Source: Acanthopleura granulata
Taxonomy: Eukaryota > Mollusca > Polyplacophora > Chitonida > Chitonidae
Direction of reading: 5' to 3'
NCBI GenBank assembly: GCA_016165875.1
Contig: JABBOT010000005.1
Location: forward strand, 27,677,368-27,741,367
DNA: 64,000 nucleotides
Part shown: one piece after another, positions 46,620-60,060 of the stretch
How the letters are laid out: every line of letters begins with the position of its first letter
How positions within the stretch are numbered: position 1 is the first letter of the stretch
Translations under genes and position numbers: made by a program
Notes under the pieces: generated by a model
Databases searched by the model: none
What the model was told of the DNA's origin: nothing
What the model saw: the letters and a program-made list of their open reading frames with translations, nothing else

Positions 46620-49261
46620 CTGGGTCAGACCAGTTTATTTAATATAGGGAGAAATTGCGTTTTATTTCACACTTTGATCGCAACTTGTGACCAAAGTATA
46701 CATCGTACGAATAAAATAACAACAGATTCGTGATGAGGAGGTCAAACTCAGTTACCCAGCATACATAACTTATTTTAAATCAAAAACTTTTTGTCACATT
46801 ATGAATTCGGTAATCATTGCATTTCCACAGTTTTCAAGATGTAAATGCGGTTTTAGCAAACTTAAGTTGACCGATTGTGATCTATCTGCAGGTCACTATT
46901 CTCGAAAAAGAGACATCTAAACGAAAGTAGATTACGCATCGACCCTTCATCCCATGTTTCTCACCTTCCTGCCAGCAAGGTTGATACTGCCCTATAGGCT
47001 TTGTAATCACCCTAAGCTTGCTTTACTGTACACATAAGAGGCTTGAGAAACCTACTATTTCAATAGACAATGGCACTGCGACCCGCATACTTTAGACAGG
47101 GCATTGTCAGTTAATCAGTGATCGTCCCTTATAAATGTGTGTTGACTTGTTTCGAGGCGAAGGAACGGATCCGATTTATTCATCGACACAACACTATACA
47201 ACAGCCTTAAGCAGTGCTATGAACGGTGATGGGCGTTTATTGAAACAAACTTGCAGCTGAAAGTTGCTGTGCTATCAGGCAAGACCGGTGATAGCGAAAG
47301 AGGCCGAGCAGCCAATGTAGTGTATGTTATTCATGTTTCGCCATTAATTTCTATCATGCATATTTTGCCTCAAAATGATCATTCGCACGATAACTATTAA
47401 CAAGTCGATATATTGGGAGTTGTTTTCTTCTACCTCTGCTGTGAAATAAAATGATGAAAATTAGATGAAATTGATGCTTCTACGATCATTTGTAAAGGAC
47501 ATACCATGGCTTAGGTTTGGATGATGTCATTTTCGGGTTGCACAAGTGGTGTATCCTTGCCTTGGTAATCTAATGCTGTTGCTCCCACGTCTCTAGGATT
47601 ACTTGGAAAGGAGATGCCATCACTTCTGGTTTGGATGATGTTATTTCCTGTCACTTGAAATGGCTATCCATCAGTGTATATGCGTTTATTTAATACCCAG
47701 ATGTGATTGTACATTTTTTTGGAAATCATCTTTTCAACTTCTCTTCTATTTTATAGACCTATAGCCCAAATCCCTTCAGGGCTATATCCAGGTGCATTTA
47801 TCATACAGTTTCAATCCAATTAAAATCGCTATGCAAAATTATTCTGAACACATTTATTGGTCACATCATGTTCGCTACAAACTTTCTGTGGTATTATTTT
47901 TTGCTGCACTTGCGTATTTCACTAAGTTTCTCTTTTCATTACATGATCCTCTTTAAAATGAAAAATGATACCGGGAAATTTAAGTTCTGGTAAACAGTCC
48001 ATATCTAACACTGTCTCTGAGTGAGGCTGTTAAACATTAATATCCATACATGCCAATCTCAGAACCCACAACTCAGACACGGGTAAAAGACAGCGTTTGG
48101 GTTTGGCAGCGTGCAAGTGCAGATAGATTTTACATTCGTTCCGTAAGGGGTAGGGGCCATTTTTTATTCATTTACTGTGAACCATACTAAGTCGTCATTG
48201 TGACAGAACTAACCAGCGCAGGGAAACAAAGAAGACAAAAATCGCGATGAAAGGTAAAACTGCATCAGGTATCATCTGTAATATGTTCTATACTGCATTA
48301 TGAGTATATTAAATTAGCTAAGAGCTAATTTTACCCACACATTGCATTCTTTTTCTTTAAAATTACCCTCCAAGGAAAGATTGTTACGCCTGTTAATTTG
48401 TTTTTATTTATAAAAGTTAATTTCTGGGTACAGTAATTCTGGGGTTCGGCTCTATATTTTACAACAAATATGAATATGGTGCCAAAAAACGTGAGAAAAG
48501 TAATACACTGGATTTAAACTTTCAGGTACTGCATACAATAAGTCTAATAGTAAGGCCACAGTAGAGAAAATGAGGGTTTGATTTTCTGCTCATAGCCAAA
48601 CACAAAAGACAGAAAGAATATATTGTTGCAAGGCTGCGTCCTTCCCCACAGTAAACTGCAGTAATTAGTTTCGTGAAGTCTTGCATGAAGCCCCTGGGTT
48701 AAGTAAATGAGATACTTTCAAACAGTTTTCAAAATTTTGCTGCTAATTTCATGAAAACTACACAACATTGAGAACTGAGAGCAGATTAGTAATCAGAGGC
48801 CTGAAATATATTGGAAAACGTCTAGGTCATATTAACATTGAAAACTTTATTTTTTTGTGCCGTCATTTTTTCAACCAATGGCAAACTTCAAAAGTTGCTG
48901 ACGAATCGCGATGAGGTTTTCAAACTTGATGTACCTAGGATTAGTCTACAAGAATATAAAATTTTAGAACAATCGGTGTAATAGTTCTTGAGAAGAAAGC
49001 GTTTAAAATAAATGGCTACATTTCACAATATCCGAAATGACCGCCAAACCATGCAACAGATTTTGGTCCGTTTTTACACTGCACAGGTCTATCCCACAAC
49101 ACACCCAAGTTTCATGGAAATAAGATGGATAGTCTCCGAGTTTAAGCGGTAACAAAATTTATATAGAATAATAACCCAAACAAAAACAATAGGGATTCAA
49201 GCCCTACCACCATAGGCATGAATCAAGTCTGAAAGGCTTGAACCCCTACTGATATACTCAC

Positions 49262-49291
49262 AGGCATCCAAGACTACTGAGAAGACCTGGC
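49262..49291 (-). CDS. Gene B mini-exon (30 nt)
   Basis: Counterpart of 5,211-5,240, coding GQVFSVVLDA, splice sites intact. Confidence 0.35.
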
Positions 49292-49353
49292 CTGTGTAAT
49301 TGTTAACCAACAGTGCGGAGAAATAAGATTGATTTCACTGATATCAGCCTCAC

Positions 49354-49419
49354 CTTGGCAGGGCTGGGGATGTCTTTGTGTGTTTGATATTAAGCCACAT
49401 GTCAGACTTTCCATGCTTA
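49354..49419 (-). CDS. Gene B mini-exon (66 nt)
   Basis: Counterpart of 5,303-5,368, phase 1 symmetric, coding SMESLTCGLISNTQRHPQPC plus Gln, splice sites intact. Confidence 0.4.
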
Positions 49420-49527
49420 CTGACAAAGCAAAATAAACCCATACTATACAATGCAATAAACAAAGCACTCATACTGGTACTTGCCTTTATCAACAGCAAC
49501 ATACTGTAATAAATAAGGCCAAATGTA

Positions 49528-49588
<61 letters not shown>
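49528..49588. repeat. CA/TA microsatellite, copy B
   Basis: Shorter CA run and longer TA run than in copy A, as expected for slippage after duplication. Confidence 0.98.
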
Positions 49589-51102
49589 CATTATTCTTAA
49601 AGTCAACCAGTTGTTGTATCATAAGATACAAAAAAAACATGTCCAGTTTTTGTACAGCAAAACCTTTTCGTAACTTCTGCTATATGAACCAGTCCAACAG
49701 AAACCACAATCCATTACTGCCCCTAGCCAATGGATAACACTATACATTATCTATTGTTAAATCATATGCAATACTTTGAATTAATACTTTAAAACTGGCC
49801 TTCTCAAGAGAATACAAGCGTCAGGTAGAAGAGACAAATGATCTAAACCTACATTGTATTCATACATGTTACATGGCCTTGTGCTTATTGGTACAGGATT
49901 TAACAAGCTCGCCAGGTTGAATATATTTATCACCACTGTCAAGAAACCTAGTATGGATAAAAAAAACCTCTCAAATTCAGTTGGAATTTGTAGTGGTGTT
50001 TCATCAGTGTTGCTATATACCACTGCCCCATTGATGACACCACCTGTTCACATTCTCCGTTGAAATAGGGAGTGTAATAATATGCTAAAGATGTTGCCGA
50101 TTTATGAACTGGCATGGCCAAATGATGATTTGGCTAAACGATGTTTGGCTAGGATTATACGATACAGTGTGAAGTGATAACACACAGTTCTTGTATCGTA
50201 TATTTCGAGACAAATATGACTGTATTCACATGCACATCCATTTCAAGACATCTGGGTCAAACACCTGCATCAAATCGGCATCTCTCTTACACGTATACGG
50301 TACAGCACGATATTGAACATCCATAATACATGAGATCTATCTAGGCCACTTGCACGTCACGTCAACACTTAAGTGGCTGCTTTTTAAAGTTTAGACTATA
50401 AAGTCTTCCAGTTTTTATCTTGTATCTAATTTAAATATTGGTTATCACGGAAACAGAAGCGGAAAAGAGTATATAGTGTTCGCTCGTAATTTGCTGTCAG
50501 CAGCGATAGGCCTACGCGTGGCTGACAGCTCAACTTTTTCTTGACGATCAGCTGGCCTACATGTAGTGAATGCAGACTGAAAAATATTTGTGGAGTAATT
50601 TAGTTGGACATGAAGGTTCAGTGGAGTATAGTCTCCTTTTGGTTCAATCAAACATTATAACAAACATGCTGTAAATTGTTGGACACAGGAGCGTTTTGCT
50701 GTACGGCCCAAGGTCGCAAAAGTCGGCAGACCGCCACGTTTAGAGTTTCATGTGCTCGTCCGTTGACTTAATTTTTCAGACTCGATTGATGACTAAGATA
50801 AAATTCCTCCAGAAGGTAAACGCAGGCAGTAGTATATCAGTTACTGAGGACTTCATGATTTGATCATTGTGTTTGATTAAACTGTTTATTGTCGGTGACC
50901 ATACGTTGCATAGCGCTGTCCTAAACTCAGAAAATCTGTTGATCGTCAAAACAGAATTCACATGGTCATACTCATACCTTGATTCAAGTGACATTCAGAT
51001 TTTACATATGACTTGTAGCATTCTGGTCCTGAAGGTAGATGTAATGACAGAATCACAGAAATTCTGCTGTCTAAGCTGCATGTAAGCCTCATATGTGATA
51101 TA

Positions 51103-51778
51103 TCACCGCTCCTGCAGGTTGGTCGCTGAAATGGTAATAAGTACTTTATACATACTTCTATCAATATTCTGAAGATGTCTGCCAACCTTGGTCACTCCTT
51201 GCACTGGTAATGGGAATTGGTAAGTTCCACATTGACAGCCTTAGAATGTCCCATATGTTTGTAGAAATATTCTCGGTCCGATTCTGGAACATCCAATGAA
51301 CAATAAATCGTGCTCATACGATGGCGCTGTTTACTAGCTGTAAGCAAACTTGGGTTGTCACACTTGGCATCACGGCTACATTTCGTCCATACAAGCTCAT
51401 CCATGGACATGGCTTAAAGTCTGACCTGTCATTGGAAAAACATAAATGTTTTCAGCAAGAACATCCGCCCTTTGTCTAATTTCTGGGTCAGAAAGTATTT
51501 TCAACAGCTTAACCAAGTCACTTGGAATCAGTACAGGAACTAAATGGTTGCCCTTGCCTGGCTGATAGGCAATATGTAGGTTGTGAAAGAGTTTTTTTTC
51601 CCAAGGCTTCAACTCTTCTACAGCTGTGCCGTCCACCCACCTGTTGTCCCAAGCATCTTGAAGTTGTGTCAGCCTTAAACGGCTTGGCTCACCTCCGCGT
51701 CTAGCATTGAATAAGGTCACTATAGCACACACACTGTCGCACAAAGCTACATACTCATGAAGACCAATAAAGGTATAC
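51103..51778 (-). pseudogene. Gene B remnant of tyrosine-recombinase-like exon
   Basis: Retains the C-terminal half only: ALCDSVCAIVTLFNARRGGE (Arg box, 51,688-51,705), SRLRLTQLQ, VPVLIPSDLVKLL and, after the shared frameshift, TASKQRHRMST and HMGHS with the Tyr. It keeps one long frame across positions where copy A has a 1-nt deletion, but everything upstream is lost in a 1,112-bp deletion ending at GTATAC (51,773-51,778). The acceptor is also gone. Confidence 0.7.
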
Positions 51779-53105
51779 GCATGTAAGGCATGCAGTGAAG
51801 ATCTATATGCCATGCATAGCATTATAAACGCATTCATCAAGATAAGTCACTGGTGGCTTGTATGAATAAGCAATTATTAGAATTCATAATTATCCTGGTA
51901 TAGTGGTTAGTGTTTGCATAAGAGCCAGTAAAAGTGTCTTGCTGAACACTTTGCCACCAAGAAGTCTTATCAAATGTATAACACGGTCACAACAATGGGC
52001 AAGCAGTTCAATATATGTACATATACAAGTATTGTGATTCAGTAATCTAGTCTAGCTTAGTAATGGACAAACGACTAGCCTCTTCACAAAATAGCCACGC
52101 TCAAACAAGAGACCAGTATCTTAGCTGAGTCATATGGTCATCCATTTTAAATTTTCTGTAATGTTAAAAGCAGATTCTCTTTGGCCTGTAGTTCTGTACA
52201 CAACCTGATAAAACAGACGGCTTTTCTGTTATATGCAAACAACACTATACAAAATTTACTGCCAAATACAGATATTAGTTTAGAATTAGTTGTTTTCATG
52301 TTTAACATTAAAATTAAGTCATATTTGAAAATTGAAACATTTCACTTTGATTTAAAATTGTTAAAATTCAAATAAAAAAATATAATTTTAATTACAATTA
52401 TGAAAATTGTGCTTAACATAAAATGTAACTTTAAAAAATATATTTGCAAATAGAAATTTTAAAAATGATAGAATTTATATTTTCAAAATTTACTTTTTAA
52501 AATGAAAATTTTTCAAATTTAATTTCTCGAAACATTAAATTTAAATGCAACACAGGTAACTGCCTTAAAATCCAAATTGAACATGTGTTTTCATGTTTAA
52601 TATGAAAATTAAGTCATAATTTAAGTAAGTATTTTGAATTCACTAAACATATTGGGTTTCTACGTTCAACACTAAAATCAAACTTTTACTTTAAATGTAA
52701 CAAATTTGATTTTAGAAAACCATGAGCTCAATACATGCAGCAAGTTTTAACATACCACCCCTAACCTTTTGTTTAACATATCTTTCTCTGTTATTGGGAG
52801 CGGACGATGACACCGACACTCTGGGTACAGGCGAGCTAAAAACCTAAACCCTTAATCCATATACGAAAGCCTTTCCTTGGCAAACACAAAAGAGTTTAAT
52901 CTGCCACAATAATAAGTACATATTCACATCTGTCTTTGACATAAAAATTAAATAGACACTGACATCACAACCAACACCACCCTCATTTTTCCCCTCTCAC
53001 ACCATTACAAAACCTCAGAAATAGAATGATTTATATTTTTCTTCTTCTGACAGACAACTAATAGATTTGTGACCACAAATCACAAAATCAAGGAGAGTCA
53101 CATAC

Positions 53106-53190
53106 CTTTAGATGGATCATGAGTCTTCATATGGGTAGTCAAACCTCCCTTCTTTTTAAAATGTTTGTGGCATATCCAGCAGACGCAATT
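53106..53190 (-). CDS. Gene B exon: C2H2 zinc finger
   Basis: Same as 10,187-10,271, with no coding difference seen: Cys-x2-Cys-x12-His-x3-His followed by DPSK and donor GTATGT. The 5' boundary is equally unclear. Confidence 0.6.
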
Positions 53191-54449
53191 TGTGTAAATA
53201 AGCAAATAAAAAGTGATCAAAGCAATCTACACCACTGAACATGCATACTGTGACTTTCAGGAAAATGAGACAGCATTACTACTAAAGACCATAATGTTCA
53301 AAAAAACATAATAATGCAGATTGGCAGTTTTATTAATCTATGTGTCAAAAAAAACAGAAGACAGATGGGATTATTTATGATAGAACATTGTTGATAACTG
53401 ACAGCCCACAGTTATGGATAAATGAAAGGTAGGCAAAACTAAGCTTTACAAAGATGTCATTTAAATTGTGGAATACCAACAGTTTTCTTTGTTTGGGATT
53501 CGCCATTCTTGTATTTAGACAGTGGACACCTAAGTGTCTCTGGTGGCCCTCGATTATGAACAGGCTTGTCAACTGGGTGTGGTAACCAATAACCTATCAA
53601 TCTTAAAATTCCTTAAATTTTAAAAATAGTAGAAGGGAAACGTATGGTAAAAGCCAGGTGCACCATTATAGCTCCGAAACAATGTCGCAGCTGTGAGGAG
53701 ATATTTGATATCATTAGACTATAGGCAAGTTTAGCATTTGTTTGGATTACTAGAGGCAGTACAGAGGATAACTGTCAATGGCAAACTAAGTGCAGGACTA
53801 CAGACACAAATGTTTTCTTGACCTCCCGATAAAGGAGAGCAAAGTAGCTCCAGAAAATACACCTGAAAATATTTATCAGGCTCTCTGCCCTGGTCTTATA
53901 GTTTATGGATCCGCCAGCTTATGCTAGCTAAGAACTATTCACCCTTTTCAGAAATAAGGTTCAGTTTTGTAAGCTTTGTTGGTTGATTTCTTTAACATTT
54001 TAACAGTATTTCAGCTTACATGATTGTGGCCAGTGTATTACAAAGTGAAAAAAACTGGGCACAAAGAAACATAAACCGCTTGGCAAGCTACAATGGGGCA
54101 AGATTTCTCACTTAAATCCATGCAGACCACTCCAGAAGCAAGGTCCCAGCCGGTTACCTCTACAGAATCTTTAGGCGAGTGCAAAAACAGACTAAGCCTT
54201 ATGTAAGATTGACAGAAAAAAGAAAAAATATTAAATTTATATGATCTCTACAACCTTCTGCACTAAATTCATCAATACAGTGATCACTATAGTCAATAAA
54301 GCAATAACATTTAATAGGAACAACCCTAATTCAGAAATGTGATATCTTTACAAAAGTGCTCGAAATGATTACACCTACCTTCATACCTCTCCCCATTAAT
54401 TTCTTGCATTATACAACCTGACTCACTTATTGCCTACATGTATACTCAC

Positions 54450-54494
54450 CATCAACACGGGTGTCTGTAGTCATCTGACCAGAAGTAGGCTCAT
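54450..54494 (-). CDS. Gene B mini-exon 4 (45 nt)
   Basis: Counterpart of 11,541-11,585, coding DEPTSGQMTTDTRVD in phase 1 with intact splice sites. Confidence 0.55.
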
Positions 54495-55059
54495 CTGCAG
54501 GAAAAACATCCGTTTAGTAAACAAAAGCATCCACAAATATTAAATTATACAACTATATCACAAAAGAGAATGATAAGCATTCAAATTCAAGAGTAGAAAT
54601 CATTGCTGTAGTCAATGCATCTATCATTATATCACCAAAGAAAAATCTGGTTGTGAATGTCAACCAACTGTCACTTACATACTTAAACATGTACACAAGT
54701 CTCAAAATTGTCTTCTTCTAAACATGTACCATCTGCTATATAAAAAAAATAATACGATTTACACTTATACAAACTTTTCACACAAGAAAACCGAGTGCAT
54801 AAAATTCATCCACACAGTTATTACTACAGTCACTGAAGCAATAACATATCCTAAGGGCACAGACAGTTAATGTCAACAAACTGTCACTGATATACTTCTA
54901 CATCACTCCAAAGTTCAGTCATGTTGAGACCTGGTGACAATCATCAGGCAGAAATGTGTTACAAGAGTGTTCAAAATGATTACTCCTACCTTAATACCAC
55001 CACCATTAATTTCTTGCATTATACAATGTGCCTCATTTATTGCCTACATGTATACTCAC

Positions 55060-55104
55060 CGTCAACACCAATGTCGGTAGTCTTCTGACTAGAAGTAGGC
55101 TCAT
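55060..55104 (-). CDS. Gene B mini-exon 3 (45 nt)
   Basis: Counterpart of 12,157-12,201, coding DEPTSSQKTTDIGVD in phase 1 with intact splice sites. Confidence 0.55.
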
Positions 55105-57028
55105 CTGCAGGAGTAACATGTGTTTAATAAACTGTTTAATGTACAAATATTAAATTATACAACCACTTAACAAAAGAGGAAGATAAGGATTTAAATTCAC
55201 AGGTAGAAATCATATAAATTTACTTAAAATTATATAAAATGTTGTCAAGTGGTACCTAAAATAAACTCCCCTAAAGTACCCTTTGTTTAATTTGCTGATA
55301 CGATAGCTAGCACAATTTGATATATTACTGTCTTTTAAATTTCTCTCTGAGAATTGGATACAACCAGACTTGTTGACAGGGGTAGCAAATGGAACCTAAT
55401 TTACCAGTACTCTAAAACCTTGTATTATCCGACACACGTGATCTTACTGTCATTTAAGAGGACAAGTACCTGAATAATGAAACTGTTGATTCCACCATGT
55501 CAAAATGATCCAATGTTCGTAATCAATGTATACAGACACCAACTTTCAAAGTGTGCATGAAGTAGGACAAAATACCTGATGTAATAATTTTCATCATGTT
55601 TGCTTCAGTATGCCTAAGGATGTCTTCAAGAGGCTGTACAGAAAAAGAAAACAATTACATATTAACACTTACAACAAGGAGGAAAAACTCCAGTGACAAC
55701 ATCAGTTTGGTAGTTGGCATATGGTGACTATTAAGGAAAACTGCAATCTTACCAATTAATTCATTTAGGGTTTTATTTTGTTTTTTTCATTGTTCAAGAA
55801 GTAACAAATGACATGAACCTTACATCAATGGGTTAAGCGGAATTCTTTGCACATCAGAGAATTATAAACAAGATACAGTATATAACTTTTGCAGACGGGT
55901 ATAAAACAGCTAGTTGCTTTGGCCAGGGTCAACAACTTTTTCATTTGGGCAAATACTAGGTCAATTCAGTTGCATACTAGGTCAATAACAATAACACATA
56001 TACAATGAAATAAATATTACCCTATTCTGCCAGTTATTGTAAGGCTACAATCGGCTGAAATTGACTGAACAGAGCTCCGACTTCAGTCATGTTTGCAGGG
56101 ACTCATACACGTCACATTTATGAACTGATATACGGTTTGTAAAATTGAGTTTAAAACTCAATTTTGTGGTTGGAAACTTAATATTTTCAGTAAAAGATTC
56201 AATTTCAACAACAGGAATGTAACTATACTCAAGTTGGGTTCCAAAAACGGAATCTTGAAAGAGAATGGCACAATATTTTGTCTCTTGGCCTCTGACAAAA
56301 CCAATTCATTTCAAAAGGCAGAATGTGAATCATAGCCGTCATTCTTCATGTTGTTGTTGTATTGAAAATAGTAAGTCATACATATGCCTTGTTTTGAGGA
56401 CACAAACGGCACTAACTTTCAGTAAAACTTGTCCTTGACTTGGATAAACAACACACAGAAGTAAGCTAAGTATTCGCTAGGGTATCTCAACAACTCAGCA
56501 GGAATTGGGGATAAAAAAAAGTTGATTTTTTTTTCAAATGCTTGGTTCAACAAGAGAAGTAGCTCACTTTTGATTTTGCTCGGTTAATGTACGGCATATT
56601 TAAATAGAGATGTAACAACAGAAAGGATTTTGAATTTATTCTTTCACTGAGAAGCACCTGTAAATTTAATGTATATAGAACACTGTTAGCATTGTTTGGA
56701 TTCAAGGTCTACTTTTAAATTCTTTATTATTCTTGCTCCACCTTTAAATGTAATCTGGATGCTATCAGTGTTTATCAGAAAAAGTCATATTTCTGTTCTT
56801 CTCAAAATCAGAAAACAAGTGAAACTGTGAAGTGAATATTTATAGAAATTTACAGATAATTACACAATATCACAAAAAAATTGCCTTGGTTTGTAAACCA
56901 ATTTGTAATTCAATTCAGATTCCACAATGGTCGGTAAAAATTTTTTAAACTCAATTTAGCCCCTGTCACAAACTCCAGTTTTGAATTTCAGTTTGTGAAA
57001 TTTTGACCTCTATGGATGCCTGATATAT

Positions 57029-57066
57029 AGGATCCAGTAGATTGAATGGATTTTCATCTATATATC
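57029..57066 (-). pseudogene. Gene B mini-exon 2, half deleted
   Basis: Only the 5' part of the 72-nt exon remains (coding DENPFNL). The acceptor region is altered, and the 3' half with its donor is gone through a deletion whose ends share AGGA. Confidence 0.55.
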
Positions 57067-57160
57067 GAACAAATAAAAACAAATTTAAATTACACATAAA
57101 ATTCTGAATTATTACAATCTTTTGAATATACTTCCTATTCAAAAAGATTTATTTATTTAT

Positions 57161-57279
57161 ATTTATTTCACTGGTGTTTTATGCGGTACGCAACAATATT
57201 TTACTTACACGATGGTGGCCAGCATTATGGCAGGAGGAAACCGGGCAGTGCCCACAGAAAACCCACGACCATCCGCAGC
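57161..57279 (-). mobile_element. SINE fragment in copy B
   Basis: Counterpart of 14,081-14,197 with a few substitutions and a 3-bp indel in the GGAGGAAACC stretch. Confidence 0.85.
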
Positions 57280-58814
57280 TATATAAAAAGAATCCAATAA
57301 TCTATGTCAAATTACAATACAAATTAAATAAAAATAAAATGTGCAAATTAAAAACAAAACACTTCCAAACAGACACTGGTAAGAATATTACAGATTTGCT
57401 CTGTACCATGAACATCTGTAGACGTTGCGTTACAGGGCCTTCTCATCCGCACAGGCATCTCTAGGCATCATGCAATTTATTCTAAAAGACTTGTCATAAA
57501 CAACAAAAACCCCCGATCTATTTAGCATCAGATGTCCTACAATCTTATTATTTCCTAATGCCTTGATCATTAAATAAAGCTATTATTATGAAACTATTTA
57601 ACTATTTTGAATAGTTCTGCAGTATACAATGATTTTTTTTTATCACTAGAAAAAGCTGTCATGATCATTGTCGCTGTTTACATTTGTACATGTGCTCATG
57701 ATGAAGTAGAAAGTATAATTCAGAAACTACTATCCGAGATTTGAACGATTTATACCTTCATTTTGCACAGAAAGGCCTAGTGGAACATTCCCCTTGGTCA
57801 AATGTGAATTTCATTGCCAATTGCTTTTAAATCAAAAGTGCATCACGATGTTAGCATCCATGTTTGAAAGCTGGGTGACGATTTCAAGTCACCCCATTGT
57901 AAACTGGTCTATAAATGTTGATGCCTATGCGCTGTTCATACTAGTTACCAATCCCCAGGGGCAGAGGTTTCATCATACCAACACTTAGATATCCAAACAA
58001 TTTGCTGGTTACATTTTATATCCCAGGCAAGTCCCACCGCGTGTCATATTTGACATCCAGACCGGATGTTACCCTTGACAGGAAACCCACGAAATACACT
58101 TAATTTTCAAACTTCATTTATGTCAAAACTCCATGTAAAACAAAAATTACACCAACTGTATATCAGGGTAGAACACTACTTCATGACAGTAATGAGCGCA
58201 GGATTCTCTTTTTGGTTCAACATAAGTTTCATTCAAAAATAAACTGAAGTAGTCCAAATGAAAGTCAATCAACATTTTAAGAAAAGAGAATTTCTACCAG
58301 TGATACGGGAGTAAATCTTTTCAATACATTTAAGCACTTTTTGTAAAAATCTTCATGTTTTAGGTGTTGTAGCAGCCATGAAAGTAGCTGTGATTGTTAA
58401 TTATTTCATTTGTTTCTGTCTGTTCACATATCAAAAACAGCAATAAATTAAGTTTTAGACTTAATTACAAGTGCTATTGTATTGATCTGTCTGATTTTAT
58501 TTTGCCCAGAAAATGGAAAAAGTAACAGTTCAAAGATGTTTTCAAAGCTGCCAGCTGCTGTGACCAGCTGACTAAAGCCCAGGGATAGTAACTACTGAGT
58601 TCATCGAAGAAGAAGAACTAAAGAAAAACAAAATGAAAGCTAACTACCAATCATGTACTGTTGCAGGTAATATTAACAAGAACAGTTAAAAAAAAAAAAG
58701 AACGAAATAAAAATCAGATTCGCTTTCAAAGTCTTTGTAAATTCAGATTTTGGATCAAATTAAATTGTAAAAAAGAACAATTAAAACAATAAACTAAGCA
58801 TTGTTTTGCTTTAC

Positions 58815-58842
58815 CACTGTCAGATATCAAATCATCTGATGT
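58815..58842 (-). CDS. Gene B mini-exon 1 (28 nt)
   Basis: Counterpart of 15,719-15,746, coding TSDDLISDSG with both splice sites kept. Confidence 0.5.
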
Positions 58843-59387
58843 CTGTAAATACATACATAAACATGTTCTACAATTTTTTTTTAAACAAAATCTGTTCTTA
58901 AAAAAAATACAGATGTGTGCTGTAAGTACTTTATCAGACATATGTTGACTAATTTGCTTTAGGGGCAATTAGCTCCTTACACAACCTTTAACTTGTACAC
59001 AAAATATGGAGTCATAAATCATACCACTAAAAACTGGACAGTAGTTCCACAGTTTGGTACTAAATGCAAGAGCCGCTTAACACAGGGTGCAATTTTTGAG
59101 GCCTTATATTACATGTGGATACATAATGAAGGTAACGCAAACAAATCTCCTGCTTTAAGGAATCTAGCTGAGTGTACACCGAGGGCAAGGATCTGCTCCA
59201 TTCTCTGTACCTTACAAGTTTAAAAGAGGTTTAAGGAGCTATCTAGAACTATAGATAGATAGACTTACTGTATTTACAAAATAAAATCAAAGAAATAGTG
59301 AAGACAAGGATTTTATGACACATAATAAAATAGGAATTTTCACAATCAAGAATAAGTTTTCAATAATAAAGCAAATACTGAACTCAC

Positions 59388-59583
59388 CTGTTGTCTCCAC
59401 CGAAAATCATCCTCCCCATAATCATACGTGATTTCATCCCTTTTTCCTATCATTTTCTTTGCGAACAGGCATAGGCAGGGATAATCATTCAACACCATTA
59501 GCCTCATCCTGCTGTTGCATGTTTTTTCAGGGGCATCATTAACATATCTGCATAAGTGTCCTAATGTCTGTGTAGCATCAACG
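59388..59583 (-). pseudogene. Gene B exon: SET domain, C-terminal half, acceptor lost
   Basis: Same 196-nt exon as 16,306-16,501 and open, with VDATQTLGHLCRYVND, LCLFAKKMIGKRDEITYDYG and WRQQ at the donor GTGAGT. The acceptor position reads AA where copy A reads AG, so normal splicing into this exon should fail. The open frame extending upstream is intron sequence that happens to lack stops. Confidence 0.75.
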
Positions 59584-59891
59584 TTATTTAGAATAAAAAA
59601 CTGGTATTCATTAGTTTCCATGTTACAAGCTTCAGCCAAATAATTACAAATTCTAACCAAGCTTTTTCCATATTCTACATAATATGTAATATGGGAAGAT
59701 AAAAACTAAGGTCTTACTATTCCAATAACCTTTATAGCATAATGATCAGCTGGCAACAGGGCCTATACAAACATGATGACCCAGAGAGAGATTAAATACC
59801 AGCAAATTAAAGTAAATTCACAGCATTTGAAATTTTACCATGGTGCCTTTATCTAGTGAATATTTACCCTTTGGATGTTTACAAGTCTTAC

Positions 59892-60060
59892 CATATCTCT
59901 CTCCCTCGGAATCTGAAGTGGTAGATATAGTAATGGTGAAGCCCTTGCCTTTCGTACTTCTCCTATCTTTTCTCGACAGACTCTCTATCGAGCATCTCTC
60001 CAACGTACTCAAGTAAAAACTCCCCTTGCTGAAAATCTCTCTCTGCAAATATCCCACATC
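59892..60060 (-). pseudogene. Gene B exon: SET domain, N-terminal half
   Basis: 169 nt between TTTTACAG and GTAAGACT, phase 1 in and phase 2 out. Reads GCGIFAERDFQQGEFLLEY then VGEMLDRESVEKR, an in-frame TAG, then EKYERQ and YYIYHFRFRGREI. Length and phases match the intact-looking plus-strand paralogous exon at 40,042-40,198. The only visible lesion is the TAG, shared with copy A. Confidence 0.75.

Larger units (their letters stand above)
46113..60060 (-). pseudogene. SET / C2H2 / tyrosine-recombinase-like gene B (broken)
   Basis: Copy B of the gene at 779-16,964, same strand and exon order. The SET N-terminal exon is in better shape than in A (no frameshift), but it shares the internal TAG. 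The SET C-terminal exon has lost its acceptor AG, one mini-exon is halved by a 786-bp deletion, and a 1,112-bp deletion removes the finger and first half of the YR exon. The penultimate exon has TGG changed to TGA, and the terminal exon is absent. I infer a pseudogene, at most yielding partial transcripts. Confidence 0.7.
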
